58,240 nucleotides of DNA, taken from Flavobacteriaceae bacterium. Its GTDB lineage: Bacteria > Bacteroidota > Bacteroidia > Flavobacteriales > Flavobacteriaceae. The notes beneath the pieces are model-generated. The model saw only the letters and a program-made list of their open reading frames with translations, was not told the origin of the DNA and made no database searches. The stretch covers positions 1-58,240 of the forward strand of contig JANQMD010000032.1 of the NCBI GenBank assembly GCA_028280265.1. Direction: 5' to 3'. Numbering within the stretch: position 1 is the first letter of the stretch; every line of letters begins with the position of its first letter. Positions 1 through 7,975 of this stretch are shown here, piece by piece. The translations under genes were made by a program, and so were the position numbers.

Positions 1-828
1 GGATGCGTGAATAATAATCGATTGAGATTTGACATTGTTATTAATAATCCACCCGTTTTTGAATTAACAACTCCAAGAATCTTATGTTTAGGAGAAACCA
101 TTAGACTAGAGCCTATTAATGAAGGTCCAGACAATTACGATTATGAATGGTTTTTACCCAATGGCACATCTCAACTAGGAAGAACATTAGATATTAGAGC
201 TGGTGGTACCTATAGACTTGTAGGAAGAGCTTCAAATGGGAATCTGGGTGCAAACGGACAACCATGTAGCTTTGAACAAACTGTGCAAGTCAATGAATCC
301 ATCATTGCCACCATTACAGAAAACGATGTAACCATTGTAGATGATTCAAACAATAATTCTATTACCATTAATCCTGCAAATTTAGGAATAGGTAATTATG
401 AATATGCACTTAGAAATGATGACACTGGAACTACTACTAATTTTCAAGATTCGCCTGTGTTTCAGAATCTATCTGGAGGGATTTATACAATTCTGGTAAG
501 AGATAAAAATGGATGTGGTACTGCACAACTGCAAGTTTCTGTTTTAGAATTCCCTAAGTTTTTCACCCCTAATGGAGATGGTACAAATGATACTTGGGCT
601 ATTAAAGGAGCGAATTCAACTTTTTATCCCACTTCAAGTATTCGAATTTTCAATCGATATGGAAAAGTTGTTGCTGAAATAAATATTAATACTCCTGGTT
701 GGGACGGAACTTACAATGGTAAGACTTTACCCTCAGACGATTATTGGTTCTCAATTGAACTCGTCCACAGAAATACCAGCAGATCACCTATCAGAAGAAA
801 AGGACACTTTAGCCTTCTCAGAAGGTAA
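1..828 (+). CDS. T9SS type B sorting-domain surface protein, 5' end outside the window
   Basis: This is the C-terminal part of a secreted surface protein. The frame is open to the left edge, so the GTG at 7 is probably not the real start. About 270 residues are visible. An Ig/PKD-like segment with a Cys-Leu-Gly start comes first (residues 20-95 counted from the GTG), followed by an SprB-like stretch ending in RDKNGCG. The last 90 residues are the gliding-motility C-terminal (CHU_C) domain: FFTPNGDGTNDTW, then IRIFNRYGK, GWDGTYNGK and DYWFSI, ending KGHFSLLRR. Known members of this domain family target proteins through the type IX system to the outer membrane. It is a paralogue of the gene at 1326, which ends in the same residues. 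The function of the missing N-terminal part cannot be judged. Confidence 0.9.
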   Translation, partial: GCVNNNRLRFDIVINNPPVFELTTPRILCLGETIRLEPINEGPDNYDYEWFLPNGTSQLGRTLDIRAGGTYRLVGRASNGNLGANGQPCSFEQTVQVNESIIATITENDVTIVDDSNNNSITINPANLGIGNYEYALRNDDTGTTTNFQDSPVFQNLSGGIYTILVRDKNGCGTAQLQVSVLEFPKFFTPNGDGTNDTWAIKGANSTFYPTSSIRIFNRYGKVVAEININTPGWDGTYNGKTLPSDDYWFSIELVHRNTSRSPIRRKGHFSLLRR

Positions 829-913
829 TTCTGAAAGTATTAAAGTTGCAAGGTATAGAATTTGAAAAGGTTACATGATTTTTAAGAGATTTGAATGTGT
901 TATAATTTTCATC
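826..913 (+). repeat. 3' flank shared with the paralogue at 3483-3571 (copy 1)
   Basis: From the stop codon onward about 88 bases are nearly identical to the bases after the stop of the second T9SS gene. Both copies contain AAAGTATTAAAGTTGCAAGG, then GATTTTTAAGAGATTTGAA, and end in ATAATTTTCATC, after which they diverge. In this copy the right boundary runs directly into the truncated 3' end of the osmC pseudogene. The similarity therefore continues beyond the coding region, which points to a segmental duplication of gene plus flank and not to convergence of the sorting domain alone. Confidence 0.85.
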
Positions 914-1246
914 ATTCCACAATACTTTTCTACAGATAGATCTACTGCTTTTTGAATCGTATCTTCTTTCATATTTGAGCCATAGAAATGCTATTCTACA
1001 GAAACCTTGTCATAGTATTTTGGGTGTTCATCAGTCAGTTTAGCATGAACCGAAATTTTAAAATCATCTACTTCAGCTCTCATCTTTTTCAAAAGAGAAA
1101 CAACATCCAGCCCTGAACATCTTGCGAGTGATAATCACATCATGGCTTTTTTACTCTGAATGCCTTCATGAGGAGTATCCATAAAGAGTATCAGATTCAA
1201 AAAGCATATTTTCTTTCCAGATAGAGGTAACAGAATTTTTGGTCAT
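910..1246 (-). pseudogene. decayed OsmC-family peroxiredoxin-like gene
   Basis: Reading the minus strand from ATG at 1246 gives MTKNSVTSIWKENMLFESDT, then a frame break, then PHEGIQSKKAMM, a TGA stop, LSLARCSGLDVVSLLKKM, RAEVDDFKISVHAKLTDEHP, KYYDKVSVE, a TAG stop, HFYGSNMKEDTIQKAVDLSV and EKYCGMM. This is the order of OsmC-family thiol peroxidases (GCSG(L/M)DVVS, LTDEHP, EKYC), with the usual Gly before the first Cys read as Arg. The frame break is an imperfect 13-base tandem duplication (GATACTCTTTATG / GATACTCCTCATG) near 1169-1194. The 3' end is replaced by the repeated flank at about 913. Two stops, a frameshift and a lost end make it a clear pseudogene. Confidence 0.85.
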
Positions 1247-1325
1247 TTTTAAGAATTTTTAAGGGTCCTATTGTATATTTATAAAATAATGACAAAGATT
1301 TAATAATTGTGTTGGTTTGAATAGA

Positions 1326-3485
1326 ATGCTGTATAATTATCCACTTAAAAGATGTTGGTTCTTTTTTTTGATCTCTTTTCTAACGTATTCTCAAACGAAT
1401 CAACCGCCAGTTATTACGACTAATAGTCGGCAAGCTTATTGCCCTCAGAGTCAAATTCGAATCGCGCCTAATTTCACTATTACAGATCCTGATGATACTG
1501 GAATAGATGCATTTTACATACAAATATCTTCGGGTTATATTATCAATGAAGATCGATTGGTATTAACAGGAAATCACCCGAATGTCATTAGCTATTGGAG
1601 TGATATAGAAGGAAGATTAACCTTAACGTCAAATTCTGCATCAGGAGCTCAAGTCTTGTATACATATTTACAGGCAGCAGTTCGAGATGTTATCTTCAAA
1701 AGTAGCAATCCATCAGTAGCAGGAGAAAAATTCTTTTCTTTTACCATTGGAGATGTAAACTTTTTACCATCTAATGGTCATTTTTATGAATATGTTTCTA
1801 ATGAAGGGATTGACTGGGAGTCTGCACGTCAAGCAGCGGCAGGAAGAACGTACTTTGGATTGCAAGGATATCTTGCAACGGTAACGAGTCAGGATGAAGC
1901 TCAATTGGTAGGAAATCAAGTTTCAGGAGCTGGCTGGATTGGAGGGAGCGATGCTGCTGTAGAAGGTGTTTGGCGATGGGTTACAGGACCCGAAACAGGA
2001 CAGATTTTTTGGAATGGAAATTTTAATGGTAGCAGTCCAACTTTTTCTTTTTGGAATACAGGCGAACCTAATAACAATGGAGATGAAGATTATGCACACG
2101 TTACCGACCCTTCCATTGGAATTTCAGGTTCATGGAATGATCTGCCACTATTTGGTACATCGGGACTCTACCTCCCCAAAGGATACGTAGTAGAATATGG
2201 AGGGATGGCAGGAGATCCAACAATTAGTGTATCTGCGAGTACCAGTATCTACATTCCAAGAGTTACCTCTAGTGCAGGTGGAAATATCTGTATTTCTGGG
2301 ACAGTAACCTTAACAGCTACTGTAAGTGACGGAAATGCTCTGTGGTATGATGCTCGTACAGGAGGAACCTTACTGGCTACAGGAAATTCGTTTGTAACTC
2401 CCACATTAACTTCTAGTACGATCTACTATCTGACAGTATCTGTAAATGGATGTTTATCAATTCCAAGAATTCCCGTATCAGTCAATGTTAATCAAGAACC
2501 ATTAATTACAAGCACAACAGATGATTTAATATGTACTGGACAACGGGGAAGCATAACAGCAGCTGCCTCAACAGGAAATATTTTCTGGTACAATTCACCA
2601 TCAAGCACAAGATCAATAGCCACAGGGACTAACTATACGACGCCTGCATTAACTTCAACAACCATCTATTATGTAGAGGCTAATGTATCTGGCTGTACCT
2701 CTTCCAGAAGAATACCTGTTACTGTTACTGTAGATAATACGTTGCCTATGTTTGATGTGCCTGTCCAAGTTGTTTTATGTATTAATCAAGCTTCTGTAGA
2801 CATAACAGCTGCCAATCCTCAGGGGAATTATACTTATGAATGGAGGGATGAACAAAGAAATATTATTGGGAGTTCCGCTACTGTCAGTGTCACTCAGACA
2901 GGAATATACACGGTAATAGGAACCAGTCTCGCAGGATGTATTTCAGAAGAGAAAAGAATTGTTGTAACCGCATCTGAACTCGCAAATTTTGGCCCTGATA
3001 ATTTGATTATTAACGATAGTACAAATAATAACGCTATTCAGATTCTTGCGGAAAATTTGGGAATAGGATCTTACGAATTTTCCATTGATAATAACACAGG
3101 GCCTTACAGTACGGTAACGTCGTTTTCGGGATTAACTCCAGGAGTCCATACGTTGTTCATAAGAGATACCAAGGGATGCGGAATTTTTAGTTACCGATTT
3201 GCCTTATTAAACTATCCTGAATTTTTTACTCCTAATGATGACGGAGTGAACGATGTCTGGTGGTTAGAAGGAATCGATAGAAATTTTTACACGCAATCAG
3301 AGATCAAGATTTTTAACAGATTTGGACTAATTGTAGGGAATTTAAATGCATCTTCTATCGGGTGGAATGGAAGGTACGGAGGTAAACTACTTCCCTCGTC
3401 TGATTATTGGTTTTCTATAAAGCTTGTTGATATTAATGGTGTTATTGTAGAAAAAAAAGGACACTTTAGTCTTCTCAGAAGATAA
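1326..3485 (+). CDS. T9SS type B sorting-domain protein with a C-type lectin-like domain and Ig-like repeats
   Basis: A secreted surface protein of 719 aa. I chose ATG 1326 over an in-frame TTG at 1317 because it gives a compact signal peptide ending LTYSQ. In order: an N-terminal domain with cadherin/CSPG-like character (about 30-145), a C-type lectin-like domain (about 150-292; WESARQAA, GWIGGSD, WNTGEPNNNGDEDYAH and WNDLP, that is an EPN motif plus WND, the usual Ca2+/sugar-binding set), two CHU_C-associated Ig-like repeats (about 315-470, each with G.(L/I)(W/F)Y and TIYY.....GC), a further Ig/PKD-like domain and the type B sorting domain ending KGHFSLLRR. It is probably an adhesin or sugar-binding protein exported by T9SS. 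Its ligand is not predictable from sequence. Confidence 0.9.
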   Translation: MLYNYPLKRCWFFFLISFLTYSQTNQPPVITTNSRQAYCPQSQIRIAPNFTITDPDDTGIDAFYIQISSGYIINEDRLVLTGNHPNVISYWSDIEGRLTLTSNSASGAQVLYTYLQAAVRDVIFKSSNPSVAGEKFFSFTIGDVNFLPSNGHFYEYVSNEGIDWESARQAAAGRTYFGLQGYLATVTSQDEAQLVGNQVSGAGWIGGSDAAVEGVWRWVTGPETGQIFWNGNFNGSSPTFSFWNTGEPNNNGDEDYAHVTDPSIGISGSWNDLPLFGTSGLYLPKGYVVEYGGMAGDPTISVSASTSIYIPRVTSSAGGNICISGTVTLTATVSDGNALWYDARTGGTLLATGNSFVTPTLTSSTIYYLTVSVNGCLSIPRIPVSVNVNQEPLITSTTDDLICTGQRGSITAAASTGNIFWYNSPSSTRSIATGTNYTTPALTSTTIYYVEANVSGCTSSRRIPVTVTVDNTLPMFDVPVQVVLCINQASVDITAANPQGNYTYEWRDEQRNIIGSSATVSVTQTGIYTVIGTSLAGCISEEKRIVVTASELANFGPDNLIINDSTNNNAIQILAENLGIGSYEFSIDNNTGPYSTVTSFSGLTPGVHTLFIRDTKGCGIFSYRFALLNYPEFFTPNDDGVNDVWWLEGIDRNFYTQSEIKIFNRFGLIVGNLNASSIGWNGRYGGKLLPSSDYWFSIKLVDINGVIVEKKGHFSLLRR

Positions 3486-3571
3486 TTTTCAAAGTATTAA
3501 AGTTGCAAGGTGTAAAAGTTGAAAAGGTTAAATGATTTTTAAGAGATTTGAATGTGCTATAATTTTCATCT
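3483..3571 (+). repeat. 3' flank shared with 826-913 (copy 2)
   Basis: Second copy of the flank that follows the two T9SS type B genes, starting at the stop codon and ending at ATAATTTTCATC. The base after the boundary differs (TGACATTC here, ATTCCACA in copy 1), so the duplicated segment has a defined right end. Confidence 0.85.
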
Positions 3572-3662
3572 GACATTCACTTCCGACTCCGAATTTCTGG
3601 CTACCAAATCACAGATAAAACTCGTAAATTTACCTTCTATTCAATAAAAAATTTAAACAAAC

Positions 3663-4253
3663 ATGCCATTAGTAACACCTTTATCACCTGACCACGACCT
3701 CGAAACCAAAGAATTAGCAGAGTTTTTTAACGAAACTCTAGGATTTTGTCCTAACTCGGTTTTAACCATGCAGAGAAGACCTGCCATTTCCAAAGCATTT
3801 ATCAATTTAAACAAAGCGGTAATGGCGAATGAAGGAAGGGTTACCTCAGCTTTGAAACGGATGATTGCCTGGGTTTCTAGTAATTCAACAGGGTGTAGAT
3901 ATTGTCAGGCGCATGCCATTAGAGCTGCCGAACGTTATGGAGCAGAGCAAGAGCAGCTAGATAATATTTGGGAATACAAAACACACCCCGCTTTTTCTGA
4001 AGCAGAAAGAGCTGCATTGGATTTTTCCTTAGCGGCCAGCTTGGTGCCCAATCAAGTAGATGAAGGGATTAAAAAACGTTTGTACGAACATTGGAATGAA
4101 GGAGAGATTGTAGAAATGTTAGGCGTGATTTCTTTGTTCGGATACCTTAATCGTTGGAACGATTCTATGGGAACTTCTATCGAAGAAGGAGCTGTGGAGT
4201 CTGGAGAGCAATATCTTGGAAAACATGGCTGGGAAAAGGGAAAACATATTTAA
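3663..4253 (+). CDS. carboxymuconolactone decarboxylase / AhpD-like peroxidase-related protein
   Basis: A 196-aa all-helical protein of the AhpD/CMD superfamily. The diagnostic redox motif is GCRYCQAH with Cys78, Cys81 and His84, followed by AIRAAERYG. Length and the DFSLAASLVPNQVDE region fit the 'uncharacterised peroxidase-related' subgroup. Family members use the CxxC pair for alkylhydroperoxidase-type chemistry, but the substrate and reductant here are unknown. It stands alone, 170 bp after the second T9SS gene. Proximity to a dead osmC gene (another peroxide-defence family) may be chance. Confidence 0.85.
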   Translation: MPLVTPLSPDHDLETKELAEFFNETLGFCPNSVLTMQRRPAISKAFINLNKAVMANEGRVTSALKRMIAWVSSNSTGCRYCQAHAIRAAERYGAEQEQLDNIWEYKTHPAFSEAERAALDFSLAASLVPNQVDEGIKKRLYEHWNEGEIVEMLGVISLFGYLNRWNDSMGTSIEEGAVESGEQYLGKHGWEKGKHI

Positions 4254-4309
4254 TGTGATTTCTATCATGCCAATTGATTCTCAGTAAGCTAAATTTAATT
4301 TAACAAAAA

Positions 4310-4407
4310 AGTAATGCCATTCCTGTGAATCTGCCTGCTCTAGGCAGGAACAGGAATCTAAAGACAACTATTTTTTATGGATTCCTGTCTTGGACATGAC
4401 AGAACGA
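4310..4407. repeat. dispersed hairpin repeat (GTCATTCCTG...GGAATC family), copy A
   Basis: The intergenic stretch between two convergent genes holds paired arms CATTCCTGTGAATC / CTGCCTGC ... GGCAGG / AACAGGAATC, then a second ATTCCTGTC ... GACATGACAGAA. Related units occur at 9588, 12426, 29966 and, in shorter form, 11443 and 25456. It lies between gene ends, where it could act as a bidirectional terminator. Confidence 0.6.
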
Positions 4408-4411
4408 AAGA

Positions 4412-4984
4412 TTATTTTAGAAACTTCTGAATTCTTTTCTGCAATTCAGGTACCACATCTTTTTCGAACCAAGGATTTTTGGACAGCCAAAACCGATTCC
4501 GAGGAGAGGGGTGTGGAAGTACAAAATACTTAGGAAGGTATTCTGGATAATTGTCTACCGTTTCCGTGAGTGTTCTTTTTGCTTGATCTCCTAAATAATA
4601 GTTTTGGGCATACATTCCGATTAAAATCACCAATTCAATATTGGTCATTTGATCAAATAGAGGTTTGTGCCATTGAGGAGCACATTCTTTTCTGGGCGGT
4701 AAATCACCACTGGCTCCTTTTCCAGGATAGCAAAATCCCATGGGAATGATGGCGAAAATTTCTTCGTTGTAGAATTGCTCGTCGGTTACATTCATCCATT
4801 TGCGGAGTTGCCTCCCACTAGCATCGTCCCAAGGAACTCCAGAAGCATGCACCTTAGTACCTGGAGCCTGACCAATAATGACAGCTCTAGAATTTTGATG
4901 TGCTCTTACCACAGGATTGACTCCCAAAGCCAAATGAGGTTCGCATAGGGTACAGTTTTTAATGTCTTTTAGGAGTTGTTGCAT
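4412..4984 (-). CDS. uracil-DNA glycosylase family protein, probably Fe-S type
   Basis: A 190-aa member of the UDG superfamily, which excises damaged bases such as uracil from DNA. The active-site loop is GQAPGTKVHASGVPWDDASG (from residue 38) and the second catalytic loop LPHPSPRN (156-163). Cys11/Cys14 (NCTLC) and Cys85/Cys101 (MGFCYPG ... RKECAPQW) sit where family 4/5 enzymes carry their four [4Fe-4S] ligands, so a cluster is likely (inference). It is transcribed convergently with the AhpD-like gene and ends 157 bp from it. The start ATG 4984 gives the normal N-terminus. The exact UDG class is uncertain because motif 1 has Gln where family 4 usually has Glu. Confidence 0.85.
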   Translation of the reverse strand: MQQLLKDIKNCTLCEPHLALGVNPVVRAHQNSRAVIIGQAPGTKVHASGVPWDDASGRQLRKWMNVTDEQFYNEEIFAIIPMGFCYPGKGASGDLPPRKECAPQWHKPLFDQMTNIELVILIGMYAQNYYLGDQAKRTLTETVDNYPEYLPKYFVLPHPSPRNRFWLSKNPWFEKDVVPELQKRIQKFLK

Positions 4985-5028
4985 AGGATTTTGGTCGGAA
5001 TTGAATGGGGAAGTTAGCCGTTTTATGT

Positions 5029-5991
5029 TTATCCATTCACAAATATATGATTGGTAAACAAAGTATGAGGTGCACTCACTAAATTTATATCAAATTTTAA
5101 TGAAGGTTCAACTCTTGAGCTTGCATTGTGTATTCTAAAAGAAATTTGCCATCCTTCATTCAAAGAAACCAATAATGTTGTTGTTGAATTTTCTTGATAA
5201 ACAATCTCAATTAATCTCGTTGGTAATTTCAATTTTGGAATTTTTGCTTTCGGCTTTACTTTTTCAAAAGGTAAATTCAAAGTTCCATGTAGATTGTAAG
5301 CTTGAATCTCGACTTTCTTTTTGCCTTTAATTACCTTATAAAAATCTTTATTACCAATCAAATATTGAACTAAATTTTCTGCCACAATATTTGGGTTTTC
5401 TTTATCCAATCGAAGTAGCTCTTTTCTGAAAGCATCTAAAATAGGGATGTAGACTACTTGGTGCATATTCTCTATTGAAATCCATTTAGTAGTTCTGTCT
5501 TTTGCTCTTAATCCTGTTAGCATATCAAAGACTGGTTTAATTTCTTCGAAGTAGTTTTTTGAGCAAGGTATACCTAACCATTTTTCTCCAAAGTCAATTC
5601 TTTGCGATAACCTCGAATGTTTAACTGCTCTATGGTTATTCTTGGCAGAAATTCCAATTTCCCATTTTTGTAAAGAACGAATTATTAAAACATCACGAAC
5701 ATCTCCAGTTTGTCCAGCTTGGTCACTAACTAATTCTAAAATTAAAACATCGTCTTTGTTAATTCCATTCGATAGTCTTGGCTCTATGTCGATTAAAAAA
5801 TTTATTGAAGCACTTGCGGTAATTCTAAATGTATCTTGTTCAGCTTCATTAAAACCATCGAAAAAACCTTTTGCTGTTGAGTAAGGTTCATTCTCGGTTA
5901 TAGAAACGCTAGTAATATTTTTTATGCGTTCATAAAATTCAAAAAGTAAAGCATATTCAAAAGCTTTACCGTTAATAGTTTGGCTAGACAT
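5029..5991 (-). CDS. type II restriction endonuclease, HaeIII-like (predicted GGCC)
   Basis: A 320-aa protein directly downstream of a cytosine-5 methylase, 6 bp after its stop codon, hence its cognate nuclease. The N-terminus NGKAFEYALL and the core GDVRDVLIIR (96-105) followed by WEIGISAKNNHRAVKHSRLS (110-129) look like the PD-(D/E)xK centre of the HaeIII family, with Asp97/Asp100, Glu111 and Lys117 as candidate catalytic residues. The next segment, IDFGEKWLGIPCS, also fits my memory of that family. HaeIII cuts GG^CC. The assignment rests on remembered family features plus the strong M.HaeIII likeness of its partner. No disruption is visible. Confidence 0.8.
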   Translation of the reverse strand: MSSQTINGKAFEYALLFEFYERIKNITSVSITENEPYSTAKGFFDGFNEAEQDTFRITASASINFLIDIEPRLSNGINKDDVLILELVSDQAGQTGDVRDVLIIRSLQKWEIGISAKNNHRAVKHSRLSQRIDFGEKWLGIPCSKNYFEEIKPVFDMLTGLRAKDRTTKWISIENMHQVVYIPILDAFRKELLRLDKENPNIVAENLVQYLIGNKDFYKVIKGKKKVEIQAYNLHGTLNLPFEKVKPKAKIPKLKLPTRLIEIVYQENSTTTLLVSLNEGWQISFRIHNASSRVEPSLKFDINLVSAPHTLFTNHIFVNG

Positions 5992-5997
5992 AAAATA

Positions 5998-7035
5998 TTA
6001 AAGTATATTTTCTAATTCCAATTTCTTTGTTGTTCTTTCTGTTTTCTTTTCAGCATTTTCAATTTGAGACTTAATACTTACAGCGATATGTTTCGCAAGA
6101 TTGACAGGAACTGCGTTTCCAATCATTTTATATCCAGCAGAAATATGATTGTAATGAAAAACAAAGTCATTAGGAAAAGTTTGAATTCTGGCGCATTCTC
6201 TCACACTTAACCTTCGATATAAATGTTCTTTTCCAGGTACAAAAACTCTAATGTTTTGTTCAATGAATTTCATTTTTGGAGCTTGAGGATGAAGAGGTGC
6301 ATGTCTACCACCAGCTTGAATTGTAAAAGATTGTTCATCCCAACTCCTTACCCTATTTCTCGACATAAACATTGAAGAAAAGCCACCAATCATATATTCA
6401 TGATTTGAAACTTTACAATTTTCTTTATTTGTTTTATTGCCATCTTTCGCAGGTACAACTGTTTCTTTCAAATCAATTATGGTTTGCTCAAGAGTTACCT
6501 TTTCTTTTAATGGTTGTGGAAACTCAAAAATGAAATCAAGATCTTCTCGAATACCAACGAAAAATACTCTCTTTCTATCTTGAGGAACATCAAAATCTGA
6601 TGCATTTAATAACTTAAATGACAATCTATAACCAGCGTTTTTAAACATTTCTTTAATGTTTTTTAAAGCTTTTGAATGCCTTTCTAAAAGCATTCCGCTT
6701 ACATTTTCAGCTAGAAAAAATTTGGGTTGTTTAGCATCTAGAATTCTAATAAAATCATAAAACAATTGTCCACGTTTATCATTAATTCCACGTAGCGAGC
6801 CTGCTTCACTCCAGCTTTGGCAAGGTGGTCCACCAATTATTCCATCACATTCAGGAACTTCATCAGCTTCTATGTTCACAATACTTCTTCGGTCTAAAAC
6901 TGTATTTTTATGATTCTTTTCATAAGTTTCCCAAATATCTTTGTCATATTCATTAGCCCAAACAACATTAAATCCTGCTTTCTCAAAACCTAAATCTAGT
7001 CCGCCCGCTCCTGCAAAAAATGATACTATATTCAT
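5998..7035 (-). CDS. DNA cytosine-5 methyltransferase, M.HaeIII-like
   Basis: A 345-aa C5-methyltransferase that should protect the host from the adjacent nuclease. Conserved motifs are in order: SAM motif [13 protein letters not shown] (6-17), catalytic [13 protein letters not shown] with Cys72, ENV (110-112), [10 protein letters not shown] (152-161), and GNAVP at the end (306-310). The target-recognition region, [20 protein letters not shown] and [17 protein letters not shown], resembles M.HaeIII closely as I recall that sequence, so methylation of the inner C of GGCC is predicted (inference). It begins 3 bp after the controller gene and is followed by the nuclease, so all three form one operon with methylase before nuclease. 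It has about 28 extra, charged C-terminal residues. Confidence 0.92.
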   Translation of the reverse strand: MNIVSFFAGAGGLDLGFEKAGFNVVWANEYDKDIWETYEKNHKNTVLDRRSIVNIEADEVPECDGIIGGPPCQSWSEAGSLRGINDKRGQLFYDFIRILDAKQPKFFLAENVSGMLLERHSKALKNIKEMFKNAGYRLSFKLLNASDFDVPQDRKRVFFVGIREDLDFIFEFPQPLKEKVTLEQTIIDLKETVVPAKDGNKTNKENCKVSNHEYMIGGFSSMFMSRNRVRSWDEQSFTIQAGGRHAPLHPQAPKMKFIEQNIRVFVPGKEHLYRRLSVRECARIQTFPNDFVFHYNHISAGYKMIGNAVPVNLAKHIAVSIKSQIENAEKKTERTTKKLELENIL

Positions 7036-7038
7036 ATT

Positions 7039-7359
7039 CTATTTTGTTTGAAGTGATTTGTTTAATGTTCTTCTATACTCTGCTTTTTCTTCTGCAACTT
7101 GTAAAAGTTGTTTTGTGCAGTTTGTTTCATAAATATGTTTCCCGATTTGGTCAGTAACATATTCATTTCGTAATTCCGTAAGATTAAGTTTGAAGATTCT
7201 GGCAAGTCTTGGTAGACGTTTTTCATTAAAATCACGTTTACCATTCTCAATTTTACTCAAATTCGCAGAGTCTAAATTTAACTTAGCAGCAAGTTGCGTT
7301 AAAGTCAATTTGTTTTCATTTCGTAAAAGTCGGATGTATTCTCCAAATGTGGTTTTCAT
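7039..7359 (-). CDS. XRE-family controller of the restriction-modification operon
   Basis: A helix-turn-helix protein of about 106 aa. From residue 1 of the chosen start: MKTTFGEYIRLLRNENKLTL, then TQLAAKLNLDSANLSKIENG (the HTH) and KRDFNEKRLPRLARIF. A longer form starting at ATG 7371 (110 aa) is possible. I prefer 7359 because 7371 lies inside a palindrome and only a few bases after the promoter -7 box. It is the first gene of the operon, 3 bp before the methylase. Small XRE proteins in this position are typical C-proteins or autorepressors that time expression of type II systems. That role is inferred from position and from the operator-like palindrome. Confidence 0.8.
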   Translation of the reverse strand: MKTTFGEYIRLLRNENKLTLTQLAAKLNLDSANLSKIENGKRDFNEKRLPRLARIFKLNLTELRNEYVTDQIGKHIYETNCTKQLLQVAEEKAEYRRTLNKSLQTK

Positions 7360-7364
7360 TAGAC

Positions 7365-7381
7365 TTGTCATTTTTTGACAA
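7365..7381 (-). promoter_or_regulatory. operator-like inverted repeat at the restriction-modification operon start
   Basis: The palindrome TTGTCA-5 bp-TGACAA (17 bp, perfect arms) overlaps the last part of the -7 promoter box and the upstream ATG (7369-7371) of the XRE gene. A dimeric HTH protein bound here would block both RNA polymerase and the first start codon. I infer that it is the binding site of the adjacent XRE protein. Confidence 0.6.
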
Positions 7382-7409
7382 ATTTATGTTTTATTATTCT
7401 AATATTCAA
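7379..7409 (-). promoter_or_regulatory. Bacteroidota-type promoter of the restriction-modification operon
   Basis: On the minus strand a TTG (7409-7407) is followed after 20 bp by TAAATTTG (7386-7379), matching the TTTG / TAnnTTTG promoter of this phylum. Transcription should begin near 7372-7374, which leaves almost no leader before ATG 7371 and supports translation from ATG 7359, or leaderless translation. Confidence 0.6.
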
Positions 7410-7510
7410 CTTGAACGTTGGAAAAAATAACTCTCTTTGGTTTTATAGCTATATTTTTAATAAGAGTATAAACAAAATGTACTTTTTTGCAGTGGGTTTT
7501 GAAAAGGGAT

Positions 7511-7972
7511 TTAATCCCATACAAATCGCCATGTGCCATCGGCTTGTCGTTCCCACACCGTGTGAAATTTTGCTTTGCGAACAGTTTTATTTCCAAGAGA
7601 GTCAGTAGTGGTAAAAATGGCTGTTCCATAGGTGTAACCTAAATCTCCTGAAGTACTTACATTCACAAAATCGGGTTTCCATGTTAAGGTCTGATCAGGT
7701 CTGGGATTTTCTTTGTACCATAGAGCAATAGAGTCTTTGCCTCGAATAATTTTTCTACGTCGACTAATCACACCATCAGGAGCAGCGTAGGTTTTAAAAG
7801 CCACAGACAGTCCTTCCTTTTGTGCCAAATCATTGAACGCTTCTTCGGTTTTTACAATTTCAGACTTCCATATTTCTAACTGCTCTTTGCTGGGTTTGTT
7901 TTGTTGCCCTCCCTGCTTTAAGTTACAACTCAATAAAACAGTAATACTTAATAATAAGATGTTTTTTTTCAT
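7511..7972 (-). CDS. NTF2-like (DUF4440-type) lipoprotein
   Basis: A 153-aa exported lipoprotein. The signal peptide MKKNILLLSITVLLSC has a lipobox with Cys16. The mature part has an NTF2/SnoaL-like cone fold pattern: EEAFNDLAQKEGLSVAFKTY, then GDLGYTYGTAIFTTTDSLGN and VWERQADGTWRFVWD. Such domains bind small ligands or act as enzymes, but no catalytic residues can be assigned. It starts 3 bp after the rsmI stop, so the two are probably co-transcribed, although no functional link is evident. The restriction-modification operon begins only about 130 bp downstream. Confidence 0.8.
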   Translation of the reverse strand: MKKNILLLSITVLLSCNLKQGGQQNKPSKEQLEIWKSEIVKTEEAFNDLAQKEGLSVAFKTYAAPDGVISRRRKIIRGKDSIALWYKENPRPDQTLTWKPDFVNVSTSGDLGYTYGTAIFTTTDSLGNKTVRKAKFHTVWERQADGTWRFVWD

Positions 7973-7975
7973 GAT

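Noticed and set aside
7375..7629. Small ORFs on both strands between the restriction-modification operon and the DUF4440 gene
   Set aside because: They overlap real genes or promoters, have no plausible composition and no family resemblance.
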